Source of the DNA: an uncultured Sphingosinicella sp.
Lineage (GTDB): Bacteria > Pseudomonadota > Alphaproteobacteria > Sphingomonadales > Sphingomonadaceae
DNA: 6,281 nt
Reading direction: 5' to 3'
Assembly: GCA_946886275.1 (NCBI GenBank)
Contig: CAMPIH010000139.1
Span: forward strand, 1-6,281
Positions 5,939 to 6,281 of the stretch are shown piece after piece; the first letter of the stretch is position 1; every line of letters begins with the position of its first letter. The notes under the pieces are model-generated. The model saw nothing but the letters and a program-made list of their open reading frames with translations. It had not been told where the DNA came from and made no database searches. Position numbers and translations under genes: made by a program.

Positions 5939-6281
5939 TTAGGCGGCTTCGGCCTTGCGCGACTGGCGCTTGCGCTCGTGCGGATCGAGATAGCGCTTGC
6001 GGATCCGGATCACCTTCGGAGTGACCTCGACCAGCTCGTCGTCCTGGATGTAGGCGATCGCCTGCTCCAGCGTCATCCGCTTCGGCGGCGTCAGGCGGAT
6101 CGCGTCGTCCTTGCCGCCGCTGGCCCGGAAATTGGTCAGCTGCTTGGACTTGAGCGGATTGACCTCGAGATCCTGGGGCTTGGCATTCTCGCCGATCACC
6201 ATGCCTTCATAGAGCTTCTCGCCGGGGGCGATGAACAGGATTCCCCGCTCCTCGAGCGCGTTCAGCGCATAGGCAACGGCC
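5939..6281 (-). CDS. typA: TypA/BipA translational GTPase, C-terminal 113 residues only
   Basis: TypA/BipA is a ribosome-binding GTPase of the EF-G/LepA superfamily, involved in ribosome assembly and stress adaptation. Only the C-terminal part lies in the window; the gene runs off the right edge, where most of its usual length of about 605 residues must lie. The visible reading frame from 6280 contains LYEGMVIGEN, QDLEVNPLKSKQLTNFRASG, AIRLTPPKRMTLEQAI and DDELVEVTPKVIRIRKRYLD. Together these are the diagnostic TypA C-terminal domain rather than EF-G or LepA. It ends in a basic KRQSRKAEAA tail and a TAA at 5939-5941. An internal ATG at 6202 is not the start, since conserved coding continues upstream. 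DUF1905 follows 47 bp downstream without a visible terminator. Confidence 0.96.
   Translation of the reverse strand, partial: AVAYALNALEERGILFIAPGEKLYEGMVIGENAKPQDLEVNPLKSKQLTNFRASGGKDDAIRLTPPKRMTLEQAIAYIQDDELVEVTPKVIRIRKRYLDPHERKRQSRKAEAA

Overview
This is an ordinary-looking, GC-rich chromosomal segment whose genes resemble those of an alphaproteobacterium, most likely one of the Sphingomonadales. That placement is an inference from remembered family resemblance: the sphingomonad-style SleB-type cell wall hydrolase, the AlkB-like protein and the SH3-like lipoprotein. The strong G/C third-position bias is consistent with it. No phage, transposase, CRISPR, tRNA or rRNA is visible.

Layout, left to right. 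The window opens inside lepA (minus strand, EF4 ribosomal GTPase, residues 1-484 present, C-terminus off the left edge). Divergent from it is an AlkB-like 2-oxoglutarate/Fe(II) dioxygenase (1549-2121, plus). A 356-bp gap (2122-2477) follows between the convergent dioxygenase and a secreted SleB-type hydrolase (2478-3176, minus). The gap contains a 112-bp inverted-repeat element built from four 17-bp units and a strong intrinsic terminator for the hydrolase. Next is a minus-strand lipoprotein with a four-cysteine, SH3-like periplasmic part (3412-3927), divergent from an EVE-domain protein (3975-4370, plus). The right third is all minus strand. In transcription order it runs typA/bipA (only the last 113 residues are inside), a DUF1905-like protein, a TerC-family membrane protein, and a 70-residue lipoprotein.

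Functionally the segment is a set of housekeeping and stress genes. Two translational GTPases (LepA and TypA) lie at the edges. Two proteins that handle modified or damaged nucleic acids (AlkB-like, EVE) lie about 1.9 kb apart. Three are envelope proteins, and one is a probable metal-ion exporter. The typA-DUF1905-terC-lipoprotein series has gaps of 47, 75 and 57 bp and no strong terminator between members, so it could be partly co-transcribed.

No clear undescribed multi-gene system was found. The items most worth a second look are the inverted-repeat element, a pair of mutually exclusive hairpins in the terC leader, a hairpin abutting the DUF1905 start codon, a terminator-like hairpin upstream of lepA, and a near-palindrome across the dioxygenase start codon.
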